The notes beneath the pieces were generated by a model that was not told where the DNA came from, made no database searches, and worked only from the letters and a program-made list of their open reading frames with translations. From an uncultured Lachnospiraceae bacterium (GTDB lineage Bacteria; Bacillota; Clostridia; Lachnospirales; Lachnospiraceae), in assembly GCA_902463835.1 (NCBI GenBank), contig CABQGZ010000126.1, forward strand, positions 1 through 8,268: a stretch of 8,268 nucleotides of DNA, read 5' to 3'. Positions 1 through 6,913 of this stretch are shown one piece after another (the first letter of the stretch is position 1; the number at the start of each line of letters is the position of its first letter). The position numbers were made by a program, and so were the translations under genes.

Positions 1-22
1 TATTTTTTCAGCATATCGATAG

Positions 23-77
23 GCTGACACGCTGCTATCCGGCCAAACGACGCCATGCCGCTTTTCAGCGTGTCAGC
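23..77. repeat. 12-bp perfect inverted repeat spanning the recombinase stop codon
   Basis: GCTGACACGCTG at 23-34 is the exact reverse complement of CAGCGTGTCAGC at 66-77, with 31 nt between the arms. The right arm contains the stop codon of the tyrosine recombinase gene (73-75). A short inner pairing of CGGC with GCCG is possible in the loop. As RNA this would form a strong stem at the 3' end of the recombinase message. On the minus strand the stem is followed by CTATCGATATGCTGAAAAAA rather than a U-run, so it is not a classical intrinsic terminator. It could be a transcript-end hairpin or a recombinase-related repeat; the sequence alone does not decide. Confidence 0.6.
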
Positions 78-909
78 TCGCAAGCCCCAAGGCATCAATA
101 CACTCCTGATGTTCTCGCCCGGAGGTGATGATATAGATCCGCGTGGTATTGATATTACTGTGCCCCAGAACATCAGCCAGCTTGGCAAGATCCTTGTTGA
201 TCCGATAAAAGCTTCTGGCGAACAGATGCCGCAGATTATGTGGGAATACCTTCTCCTTGTCCACTCCTGCTTCCTCACAAAGTTCCTTCATTTTCTTCCA
301 GATATTGCTCCGATCCATGGGCTTCCCTGTCTTAGTCACAAATATAGACCCTTCCCGGATCTTCTCCCGCTTTGCGTATGCCTTCAGCGACTTCTTCAGC
401 TTGCCGGAGATCAGAACCGTCCTGGTCTTCCCCTTCAGCTGAACGACTGCCTCCCCCATCTGTATGGCCTGCACAGTGATAAATGGAAGCTCGGAGATCC
501 GTATGCCGGTGCTGCAGAGAGTCTCCAGAATCAGCACCAGGCGGATATCTCCCTTTTTCCGGGCTGTATTCACCAGCTTCCAATATTGATTCTCTGACAG
601 CTCCTTCTCCTTGGGACAGAAGGCCTTTCTCTGAATCTTCAATGCCCGCACCCGCCACTCTGCCTTCCCAAGAAAAGAGAAAAATCCGTTGATAGCCGCC
701 AGCTTGGCATTCACACTGGTGGGACTGCAGCGCCCCACCAACTCCTCCTTATACCGGATTACCACTTCCTTGGTAATCGCTTCCTCCCCTGCAAAAGAAA
801 AAAAAGAACGGATATCCCGTTCGTATTGCTTCCTGGTGGCCACACTGCGCTCCTCCTGCTCCAGCATCACCAAGTATTCTTCTATATTTCGCTCCATTGC
901 CTCTGTCAT
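73..909 (-). CDS. Tyrosine-type site-specific recombinase (phage integrase family)
   Basis: This 278-aa DNA strand-exchange enzyme has a complete tyrosine-recombinase active site: R137 in GIRISEL, K159 in LKGKTR, H224 and R227 in HNLRH, H250 in LGHSN, and nucleophile Y259 in TTRIYI. Residues 1 to about 90 form the SAM-like core-binding domain; about 100-278 form the catalytic domain. The length is slightly under that of XerC/XerD (about 300 aa). The start chosen is ATG at 909 because AGGAGG (919-924) lies 9 nt upstream. A longer reading from TTG at 1014 has no such site and would run through the probable promoter. The gene stands alone: the amino-acid operon terminates just upstream, and no excisionase, phage or transposon gene is visible. 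The sequence does not show whether it is a chromosome-dimer resolvase, a DNA invertase or an element integrase. Its family is secure but its substrate is unknown, so no gene symbol is given. Confidence 0.93.
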   Translation of the reverse strand: MTEAMERNIEEYLVMLEQEERSVATRKQYERDIRSFFSFAGEEAITKEVVIRYKEELVGRCSPTSVNAKLAAINGFFSFLGKAEWRVRALKIQRKAFCPKEKELSENQYWKLVNTARKKGDIRLVLILETLCSTGIRISELPFITVQAIQMGEAVVQLKGKTRTVLISGKLKKSLKAYAKREKIREGSIFVTKTGKPMDRSNIWKKMKELCEEAGVDKEKVFPHNLRHLFARSFYRINKDLAKLADVLGHSNINTTRIYIITSGREHQECIDALGLAS

Positions 910-918
910 TTTTGTATT

Positions 919-924
919 CCTCCT
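919..924 (-). promoter_or_regulatory. Ribosome binding site that fixes the recombinase start
   Basis: The minus strand reads AGGAGG followed by 9 nt (AATACAAAA) and ATG at 909-907. This perfect Shine-Dalgarno core excludes the in-frame ATG six codons upstream (which itself overlaps the AGGAGG) and the TTG at 1014. Confidence 0.85.
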
Positions 925-952
925 CATGGTTAGTCGTCTTGCGCATATCACT

Positions 953-978
953 ATGATACCACATTTTGGATTTTTCAA
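953..978 (-). promoter_or_regulatory. Candidate extended -10 promoter for the recombinase gene
   Basis: On the minus strand, TATCAT (958-953) is preceded directly by TGG, giving an extended -10 element TGgTATCAT. An upstream TTGAAA (978-973) is spaced only 14 nt away, shorter than the ideal 17, so the extended -10 would have to carry much of the recognition. The site lies between the operon terminator and the recombinase ribosome binding site, where an independent promoter is needed. Confidence 0.4.
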
Positions 979-1016
979 TACAAAAATATTCCCCGATTTC
1001 TCCATTTCCGCCAATT

Positions 1017-1067
1017 AAAAAAAGACATCGCTCCATCAAAGACTTGCTTTGACAGAAAGATGTCTTT
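1017..1067 (-). terminator. Intrinsic terminator of the leuB-ilvD-ilvB-serC-serA operon
   Basis: Read on the minus strand, AAAGACATC (1067-1059) pairs with GATGTCTTT (1029-1021), and an inner CAAAG/CTTTG-type stem (1052-1047 with 1041-1036) closes a small loop. The outer arm runs into seven consecutive T residues (1023-1017). It begins about 30 nt after the serA stop. The T-run is one-sided, so it should act on leftward transcription and insulate the recombinase gene from the operon. Confidence 0.85.
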
Positions 1068-1098
1068 CCACTAGATTCCCTTTTTCCGGGGCAGGGCT

Positions 1099-2262
1099 TT
1101 ATTTAATCACGCGAACCTTCAGCACCCCGTCAATGGCCTTCAAAGCCTCGACCACTTCCGGTGTCACTTCCTTCTCAAGATCCAGCAGCGAATACGCGTA
1201 ATCACCGCGGCTCTTGTTGGTCATATCGGAAATATTGATATCCGCATCTCCCATCACTGCCGCGTACTTGCTGATCAGTCCCTTGATATTCCGGTGAAGT
1301 ACGGCCACACGAGCGGGCTGTTTGCAGTCGCCCATATCACAGTTGGGGAAGTTCACAGAGTTGCGGATATTTCCGTTCTTCAGGTAATCCACAACCTCTT
1401 CCACAGCCATGATCGCGCAATTGTCCTCAGATTCCTCAGTGGAGGCTCCAAGGTGCGGGATCACGATCACACCGTCAGCTCCTGCCACGGTAGGATTCGG
1501 GAAATCTGTCACATACTTCTTCACTTTTCCGGACTCCAGCGCAGCCAGCATCGCTTCCTCATCCACCAGAAGATCTCTGGCAAAATTCAGGATCACCACG
1601 CCGTCCTTCATCTGCTCCATAGCAGCCTCGTTGATCATCTTCTTCGTTGCGTCCATAAGGGGCACATGAATGGTGATGTAATCACAGTTCTGATAGATCT
1701 CCTCCGCCGTGTTGGCATGCTTGATGCTTCTGGACAGCTCCCATGCCGCATTGACTGAGATGTAAGGATCGTATCCATACACTTCCATTCCAAGATGTGT
1801 TGCAGCGTTGGCAACCTTGACGCCGATGGCTCCAAGACCGATAACGCCTAATTTCTTTCCTGCAATCTCACATCCCGCGTAAGCCTTTTTCTGCTTCTCC
1901 GCCATCTTGGCGATGTCTGCTTCCCCGGCCTGGGACTTCACCCACTGGATACCGCCCACTACATCTCTGGAAGCCAAAAGCATACCGGCAATCACCAGCT
2001 CCTTCACACCGTTGGCATTTGCGCCCGGAGTGTTGAACACAACAATTCCTTCCTCCGCGCAGCGATCCAGCGGAATGTTATTCACGCCTGCGCCCGCTCT
2101 TGCGATAGCCAGAAGCTGATCGGAAAAAGTAAGGTCGTGCATAGCCGCACTTCTCACAAGGACTGCCTGGGCATCCTCCAGGGTGTATGTCTTCTCATAA
2201 TTGTTATCAAACAGGTTTAATCCTACATCTGCGATGGGATTTAAGCAATAATACTGGTACAT
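1099..2262 (-). CDS. serA: D-3-phosphoglycerate dehydrogenase with C-terminal ACT domain
   Basis: This cytosolic enzyme (387 aa) oxidises 3-phosphoglycerate to 3-phosphohydroxypyruvate with NAD, the first step of serine synthesis. Visible parts are the substrate-binding half at the N-terminus, the Rossmann motif GLGAIG (142-147), D165 in YGYDP (typical of NAD preference), active-site R229 in NFARD, H270 in IPHLGAST, and a C-terminal ACT domain (about 317-387) of the kind that binds serine in this family. The catalytic Glu usually found in DVFxxEP is not evident: the aligned stretch reads TDFPNP (252-257). The residue after R229 is Asp instead of the usual Gly or Pro. This suggests a divergent subfamily. 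The ATG overlaps the serC stop by one base (TAATG), and its AGGAGG (2273-2278) is encoded in the last serC codons, implying translational coupling. The pairing with serC strongly supports the serine role over other 2-hydroxyacid dehydrogenases. Confidence 0.92.
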   Translation of the reverse strand: MYQYYCLNPIADVGLNLFDNNYEKTYTLEDAQAVLVRSAAMHDLTFSDQLLAIARAGAGVNNIPLDRCAEEGIVVFNTPGANANGVKELVIAGMLLASRDVVGGIQWVKSQAGEADIAKMAEKQKKAYAGCEIAGKKLGVIGLGAIGVKVANAATHLGMEVYGYDPYISVNAAWELSRSIKHANTAEEIYQNCDYITIHVPLMDATKKMINEAAMEQMKDGVVILNFARDLLVDEEAMLAALESGKVKKYVTDFPNPTVAGADGVIVIPHLGASTEESEDNCAIMAVEEVVDYLKNGNIRNSVNFPNCDMGDCKQPARVAVLHRNIKGLISKYAAVMGDADINISDMTNKSRGDYAYSLLDLEKEVTPEVVEALKAIDGVLKVRVIK

Positions 2263-3344
2263 TATTTATTTTCCTCCTCAAATTTTTTCATAAATGCAAC
2301 CAGGGCTTCCACGCCTTCCTTCGGCATAGCGTTGTAGATGCTGGCACGCATACCGCCCACGGAGCGGTGGCCCTTCAGGTTCTCAAGACCTGCTTCCTTT
2401 GCTTCTTTTACGAATTTTGCATCCAGCTCGTCACTTCCGGTCACGAAAGGAACATTCATCAGGGAGCGGTCTTCTTTTCTCACAGTTCCCTTGAACATCT
2501 CGCTCTGATCCAGGAAATCATAGAGGATCTTCGCCTTCTCCTCGTTGCGTTCCTTCATCACTGCAAGGCCGCCCATTTTCTTCAGCCATTTAAATACCTT
2601 ACCGCAGATATAGATGCCATAAGCTGGCGGTGTATTGTAAAGGGATTCCGCGTCTGCATGAATCTTGTATTTGAGCATGGTCGGTGTGCCAGGCAAGGTA
2701 TCCTCTGTGATCAGATCCTCACGGATGATAACGATCACAACGCCAGCCGGTCCGATATTCTTCTGAACGCCGCCGTAGATTACGCCGTATTTTGTCACAT
2801 CCACTGGCTCAGACAAAAAGCAGGAGGACACGTCCGCCACAAGCGTCTTTCCCTTGGTGTTGGGAAGGGTCTTGAACTTGGTGCCGTAGATGGTGTTATT
2901 CTCACAGATATAGACATAGTCTGCATCCTCAGATATGGGCAGGTCGGAGCAGTCCGGTATATAGGAGAAGGTCTCGTCCTCAGAGGATGCGATCTTGTTT
3001 GCCTTTCCGTAGATCTTTGCCTCCTGGAATGCTTTCTTGGCCCACTGGCCTGTCACGATGTAATCTGCCACTCCGTTCTTCATCAGGTTCATGGGGATCA
3101 TCGCGAACTGCTGGGAAGCTCCTCCCTGTAAAAACAGCACCTTGTAGTTATCCGGAATATTCATCAGATTCCGAAGATCTGCCTCCGCTTCTTTGATGAT
3201 GGTATCGTATGCCTTGGATCGATGACTCATCTCCATAACAGACATTCCGGTTCCTCTGTAATCCATCATCTCGTCTGCTGCTTCCCGCAAAACCTCCTCC
3301 GGTAACACCGCTGGGCCTGCTGAAAAATTATAAACTCTGCTCAT
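2262..3344 (-). CDS. serC: Phosphoserine aminotransferase
   Basis: This PLP-dependent cytosolic enzyme (360 aa, the normal family length) converts 3-phosphohydroxypyruvate and glutamate to O-phosphoserine and 2-oxoglutarate. It opens with the family hallmark NFSAGPAVLPEEVL. It also has SHRS (40-43), GGASQQF (74-80) for cofactor phosphate binding, W101 that would stack on PLP, D171 in VADVSS contacting the pyridine nitrogen, the Schiff-base lysine K195 in GGVQKNIGPAG, and the C-terminal substrate-binding motif GHRSVGGMRAS (325-335). The start at 3344 is supported by AGGAGG at 3353-3358, 8 nt upstream. It is followed immediately by serA, which uses its product pathway. The phosphoserine phosphatase needed to finish serine synthesis is not in the window. 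Confidence 0.97.
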   Translation of the reverse strand: MSRVYNFSAGPAVLPEEVLREAADEMMDYRGTGMSVMEMSHRSKAYDTIIKEAEADLRNLMNIPDNYKVLFLQGGASQQFAMIPMNLMKNGVADYIVTGQWAKKAFQEAKIYGKANKIASSEDETFSYIPDCSDLPISEDADYVYICENNTIYGTKFKTLPNTKGKTLVADVSSCFLSEPVDVTKYGVIYGGVQKNIGPAGVVIVIIREDLITEDTLPGTPTMLKYKIHADAESLYNTPPAYGIYICGKVFKWLKKMGGLAVMKERNEEKAKILYDFLDQSEMFKGTVRKEDRSLMNVPFVTGSDELDAKFVKEAKEAGLENLKGHRSVGGMRASIYNAMPKEGVEALVAFMKKFEEENK

Positions 3345-3400
3345 GCTTCTTTCCTCCTGTTTCTCTTTCTATTTTACTTTTCTTTTTATATACGCCCGTT

Positions 3401-3430
3401 TTTATACTCCAAAACGAATCGCATGATGAA
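3401..3430 (-). promoter_or_regulatory. Weak candidate internal promoter upstream of serC
   Basis: The 128-nt spacer between ilvB and serC is AT-rich. The minus strand carries TATAAA (3406-3401) with a poor -35, TTCATC (3430-3425), 18 nt away. No intrinsic terminator separates ilvB from serC, so read-through is likely, and this site could add separate expression of serCA. The -35 matches the consensus at only three positions, so confidence is low. Confidence 0.25.
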
Positions 3431-3472
3431 CCTGCTATTGCAGGCTGCTAACTATTTTATAAAAATAAGGGG

Positions 3473-5146
3473 TTATTTCATATCTTCTTCATCAAACACT
3501 TCACTGATGGCTGCGCCGGGAGCCACCATGGGCCACACCTTATCATCGCAATCGATGATACAGTCAAGGAGTACCGGCATCTTGCTCTCTAGAGCTTTGG
3601 CAAAGGCCTCCTGGAATTCTTCCCGGGTGGTGACACGGTATCCCGTGGCTCCCATGGCCTCGGCCAGCTTCACAAAATCCACGCCGTCGTCAAGGACAGT
3701 TGCGGAATAGTGCTGCTTGTAGAATAATGTCTGCCACTGGCGCACCATGCCAAGCACATGATTGTTCATTACCACTTCGATCAGCGGCAGCTTCTGCCGC
3801 ACAGCTGTGGCGACTTCATTCATGTTCATGCGGAAGCATCCGTCTCCGGCCACATTGATAACCTGCTTATCCGGATTGGCCATCTGTGCTCCGATGGCGG
3901 CTCCCAGGCCGTAGCCCATGGTACCCAAACCGCCGGATGTGATCAGGGTTCTGGGCTTTTTGTACTTATAGTACTGGGCCGACCACATCTGGTGCTGCCC
4001 CACCTCGGTGACCATCACAGCGTCTCCGCCAGTCATCCGATAGATTTCCTCAATGATGTAGGGGCCGCTTAAGCCTTCTTCGGGATATCGCAGCGGATAT
4101 CGCTCCTTGTATTCCAGAATATGGGCGATCCACTCCTCATGCTCCAGCTGATTCAGACGCTGGTTCAGACGCGTCAGAATCTCCTTCACATCCCCGATGA
4201 CACTGGCGGTCACAACGATATTCTTATTGACCTCCGCAGGATCAATATCCAGCTGAAGAATCTTCGCTCCTTTGGCAAATTTTCTTGCATTTCCAATGAC
4301 ACGGTCGGAAAAACGTGTACCGATAGCGATCAAAAGGTCACACTCGCTGACGCCCAGGTTTGACGTCTTGGTGCCGTGCATGCCAAGCATACCTGTATAA
4401 AGCCGGTGTCCGCCGTCGAAGGCTCCTTTTCCCATCAGAGTATCGCACACGGGAGCCTGCACCTTCTGGGCGAACTCCATCAACTCTTCACTGGCCTCCG
4501 AGATCACTGCACCGCCGCCCACGAAGATGTAGGGCTTCTTCGCCTTCTGTATCATGGAAAGTGCTGCGGCGAGATCCTCCTCCGTGATGGTATCGGTATA
4601 CCGCCCCACCATTTCTACCGGCATGGGCTCAAACTCTGCCTTGTTGGCAGTCACATCCTTTGGAATATCCACAAGCACAGGGCCTGGTCTGCCCTTTCGG
4701 GCAATCTGGAAGGCTCTGCGTATGGTGTCCGCCAGCTTTGTTACGTCCTTTACAATAAAATTGTGTTTTGTTATGGGCGTTGTAATTCCGGCGATGTCAA
4801 TCTCCTGGAAGCTGTCCTTGCCAAGAAGGCTCACGCCTACATTACAGGTGATGGCTACCATGGGCACAGAATCCATGTAGGCCGTTGCGATTCCCGTCAC
4901 CAGGTTGGTTGCCCCTGGACCGGAGGTAGCAAAGCACACCCCCACCCTTCCGGTGGAACGGGCATAACCGTCTGCCGCATGGGATGCCCCCTGCTCGTGG
5001 GAGGTCAGCACATGCTTTATCTCATTCCTATGCTTATAGAGCGCATCATATACATTTAAAATAGCTCCGCCTGGATACCCAAAGACAGTATCCACGCCCT
5101 GCTCTTTCAAGCATTCGATTACGATTTCTGCCCCTGTTAACTGCAT
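3473..5146 (-). CDS. ilvB: Acetolactate synthase (acetohydroxyacid synthase), catalytic large subunit
   Basis: This ThDP- and FAD-dependent enzyme (557 aa) condenses two pyruvates to 2-acetolactate, or pyruvate with 2-oxobutyrate to 2-aceto-2-hydroxybutyrate, committing carbon to valine/leucine or isoleucine. Domains are ThDP-binding PYR (about 1-165) with catalytic Glu E51 in SHEQGASHAADG, the central FAD-type domain (about 190-325), and ThDP-binding PP (about 360-540) with GDG (434-436) and NN (461-462). W470 in VRQWQ is the conserved residue near the substrate channel. Biosynthetic identity rather than catabolic AlsS is supported by the RQWQ motif and by neighbours leuB and ilvD. The regulatory ACT subunit IlvN is not encoded on either side. 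The start at 5146 has an AGAGGA-type site 8-9 nt upstream. An 85-nt spacer with a hairpin separates it from ilvD. Confidence 0.95.
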   Translation of the reverse strand: MQLTGAEIVIECLKEQGVDTVFGYPGGAILNVYDALYKHRNEIKHVLTSHEQGASHAADGYARSTGRVGVCFATSGPGATNLVTGIATAYMDSVPMVAITCNVGVSLLGKDSFQEIDIAGITTPITKHNFIVKDVTKLADTIRRAFQIARKGRPGPVLVDIPKDVTANKAEFEPMPVEMVGRYTDTITEEDLAAALSMIQKAKKPYIFVGGGAVISEASEELMEFAQKVQAPVCDTLMGKGAFDGGHRLYTGMLGMHGTKTSNLGVSECDLLIAIGTRFSDRVIGNARKFAKGAKILQLDIDPAEVNKNIVVTASVIGDVKEILTRLNQRLNQLEHEEWIAHILEYKERYPLRYPEEGLSGPYIIEEIYRMTGGDAVMVTEVGQHQMWSAQYYKYKKPRTLITSGGLGTMGYGLGAAIGAQMANPDKQVINVAGDGCFRMNMNEVATAVRQKLPLIEVVMNNHVLGMVRQWQTLFYKQHYSATVLDDGVDFVKLAEAMGATGYRVTTREEFQEAFAKALESKMPVLLDCIIDCDDKVWPMVAPGAAISEVFDEEDMK

Positions 5147-5191
5147 CGTATAAATCCTCTTTTCTATGTTGTATTTCTGGTCATTCTAGCT

Positions 5192-5221
5192 CCTGTCGGA
5201 CAAAAGATACCGCCTGACAGG
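5192..5221. other. Hairpin in the ilvD-ilvB spacer
   Basis: CCTGTC (5192-5197) pairs with GACAGG (5216-5221), and GG (5198-5199) can extend with CC (5213-5214) around a single bulged base. The 85-nt spacer contains no open reading frame and no clear promoter. No T-run follows the stem in the direction of transcription, so this is not a standard terminator. It could affect mRNA processing, segmental stability or the relative expression of ilvD and ilvB. Confidence 0.45.
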
Positions 5222-5231
5222 CTCCTTATGC

Positions 5232-6899
5232 TTACAATCTATTCTTTAGTATAGCGCCTGTGTTGCCGGAGGTTACAAGATTCGCATACCTTGCCAGATA
5301 GCCGCTGGTGATCTTCGGCTCTCTAGGCTGCCATTTTGCTCTTCTGGCCGCCATCTCTTCATCGGAGATATCTACCTGTAAGGTATTCTCCGGGATATTG
5401 ATCTTGATGATATCGCCTTCCTCTACCAGGGCGATGGGGCCTCCTACCGCTGCTTCCGGAGACACATGACCGATGGATGCTCCGCGGCTTGCGCCGGAGA
5501 AACGTCCGTCTGTGATCAGTGCCACAGAGGAGCCTAAGCCCATGCCAGCGATGGCGGAGGTAGGGTTGAGCATCTCACGCATACCAGGACCGCCCTTGGG
5601 GCCTTCATAGCGGATCACCACCACATCACCTGCCACGATCCTGCCGCTCTTGATGGCTTCGATAGCGTCCTCCTCGCAGTCAAACACCCTGGCCGGTCCT
5701 TCGTGTACCATCATCTCCGGCACCACTGCGGAGCGCTTTACCACCCCGGAATCAGGTGCAAGATTGCCTTTCAACACCGCGATTCCGCCGGTCTCGCTAT
5801 AGGGGTTCTCAATGGGACGGATCACCTCCGGATTCCTGTTGACACAGCCTTCGATATTCTCGGCCAGCGTCTTTCCGGTTACTGTGATCAGATCGGTATA
5901 TAACAATCCTTTTTTATTCAATTCATTCATGACTGCATAGACGCCGCCCGCTTCGTTTAAGTCCTCCATGTAGGTGGGGCCTGCCGGCGCCAAATGGCAC
6001 AGGTTCGGTGTTCTGGCACTGATCTCGTTAGCGATATCAAGATTCAATTCCACCCCTGCCTCGTGAGCGATGGCGGGAAGATGCAGCATAGAGTTGGTAG
6101 AGCAGCCCAGCGCCATATCTACCGTCAGCGCATTCATAAATGCTTTTTCATTCATGATATCTCTCGGACGGATATTCTTCTCCAGCAGCTCCATGATCTT
6201 CATGCCCGCATGCTTCGCCAGCTTGATACGCTCGGAATAAACAGCCGGAATCGTTCCGTTGCCCTTAAGTCCCATACCGATGGCTTCCGTCAGGCAGTTC
6301 ATAGAGTTGGCCGTGTACATGCCGGAGCAGGATCCGCAGGTGGGGCAGACCTTATTCTCGAATTCGGTCACGTCCTCCTCGGTCATTGTTCCGGCTGCGT
6401 ATGCGCCTACCGCCTCGAACATGGAGGAGAGGCTCCGCTTCTGTCCCTTCACATGGCCGGCCAGCATGGGGCCGCCGCTGACGAAGATCGTGGGGATGTT
6501 CAGTCTCGCTGCCGCCATCAGAAGTCCCGGCACATTCTTGTCACAGTTTGGCACCATCACAAGGGCGTCAAACTGATGGGCAAGAGCCATACATTCCGTG
6601 GAGTCACAGATCAGATCCCTGGTCACCAGAGAGTATTTCATTCCAGTGTGTCCCATGGCGATGCCGTCGCAGACTGCGATGGCCGGAAACACGATGGGGG
6701 TTCCGCCAGCCATGGCCACGCCCAGCTTTACGGCTTCTACGATTTTATCCAGGTTCATATGGCCTGGGACGATCTCATTGTGGGAGCTGACGATACCGAT
6801 CAGTGGTTTATCCAGCTCTTCTTTGGTGTAGCCTAATGCGTTGAAAAGGCTTCGGTGGGGAGCCTGTTGTATGCCTTTTGTTACGTTGTCGCTTCTCAT
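5232..6899 (-). CDS. ilvD: Dihydroxyacid dehydratase
   Basis: This iron-sulfur dehydratase (555 aa) converts 2,3-dihydroxy-isovalerate and 2,3-dihydroxy-3-methylvalerate to the 2-keto acids that precede valine/leucine and isoleucine. Motifs are AVCDGIAMGHTGM (75-87) with metal ligand D78, NCDK (118-121) with cluster ligand C119 and the Lys usually carbamylated in this family, CPTCGSCSGM (185-194) with the expected cluster Cys C191, and the DGRFSGASRG active-site loop (464-473). The N-terminal motif reads NEIVPGH, as in the oxygen-sensitive E. coli-type enzyme, rather than the PCN form of [2Fe-2S] dehydratases. This favours a labile [4Fe-4S] type, fitting an anaerobe; that part is inference. 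ATG at 6899 is preferred over GTG at 6908 because AAGGAG (6913-6908) is 8 nt from the ATG but touches the GTG. The gene begins 12 nt after the leuB stop. Confidence 0.97.
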   Translation of the reverse strand: MRSDNVTKGIQQAPHRSLFNALGYTKEELDKPLIGIVSSHNEIVPGHMNLDKIVEAVKLGVAMAGGTPIVFPAIAVCDGIAMGHTGMKYSLVTRDLICDSTECMALAHQFDALVMVPNCDKNVPGLLMAAARLNIPTIFVSGGPMLAGHVKGQKRSLSSMFEAVGAYAAGTMTEEDVTEFENKVCPTCGSCSGMYTANSMNCLTEAIGMGLKGNGTIPAVYSERIKLAKHAGMKIMELLEKNIRPRDIMNEKAFMNALTVDMALGCSTNSMLHLPAIAHEAGVELNLDIANEISARTPNLCHLAPAGPTYMEDLNEAGGVYAVMNELNKKGLLYTDLITVTGKTLAENIEGCVNRNPEVIRPIENPYSETGGIAVLKGNLAPDSGVVKRSAVVPEMMVHEGPARVFDCEEDAIEAIKSGRIVAGDVVVIRYEGPKGGPGMREMLNPTSAIAGMGLGSSVALITDGRFSGASRGASIGHVSPEAAVGGPIALVEEGDIIKINIPENTLQVDISDEEMAARRAKWQPREPKITSGYLARYANLVTSGNTGAILKNRL

Positions 6900-6907
6900 A
6901 TTGATCA

Positions 6908-6913
6908 CTCCTT
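6908..6913 (-). promoter_or_regulatory. ilvD ribosome binding site overlapping the leuB stop
   Basis: The minus strand reads TAAGGAG, where TAA is the leuB stop (6914-6912) and AAGGAG (6913-6908) is the ilvD Shine-Dalgarno, followed by 8 nt and ATG. This decides the ilvD start in favour of 6899 and suggests that ribosomes finishing leuB can reinitiate on ilvD. Confidence 0.85.

Noticed and set aside
23..77. 12-bp inverted repeat as a classical tyrosine-recombinase core site
   Set aside because: Core sites have arms separated by about 6-8 bp. The 31-nt spacing here is too long for a single core, so the repeat is reported only as a repeat.
55..597. 180-codon open frame on the plus strand
   Set aside because: It is antisense to the catalytic domain of the tyrosine recombinase and shows no domain signature.
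910..1014. N-terminal extension of the recombinase to TTG at 1014
   Set aside because: There is no ribosome site at 1014, the added residues do not resemble the family, and the stretch contains the probable promoter and the perfect AGGAGG for the ATG at 909.
2187..3131. 314-codon open frame on the plus strand
   Set aside because: It lies antisense to serC and the start of serA, both of which have full family motifs. It has no recognisable domain and is a shadow of codon bias.
3431..3444. CCTGC/GCAGG hairpin after ilvB as a terminator
   Set aside because: The stem has only 5 bp and there is no T-run on the minus strand after it, so it is unlikely to stop transcription before serC.
4376..5059. 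227-codon open frame on the plus strand
   Set aside because: It is antisense to ilvB, whose catalytic motifs are intact. No ribosome site or family resemblance supports it.
5994..6836. 280-codon open frame on the plus strand
   Set aside because: It is antisense to ilvD, low in recognisable motifs and rich in His/Arg/Gln as expected from reverse-complement reading of a real gene.
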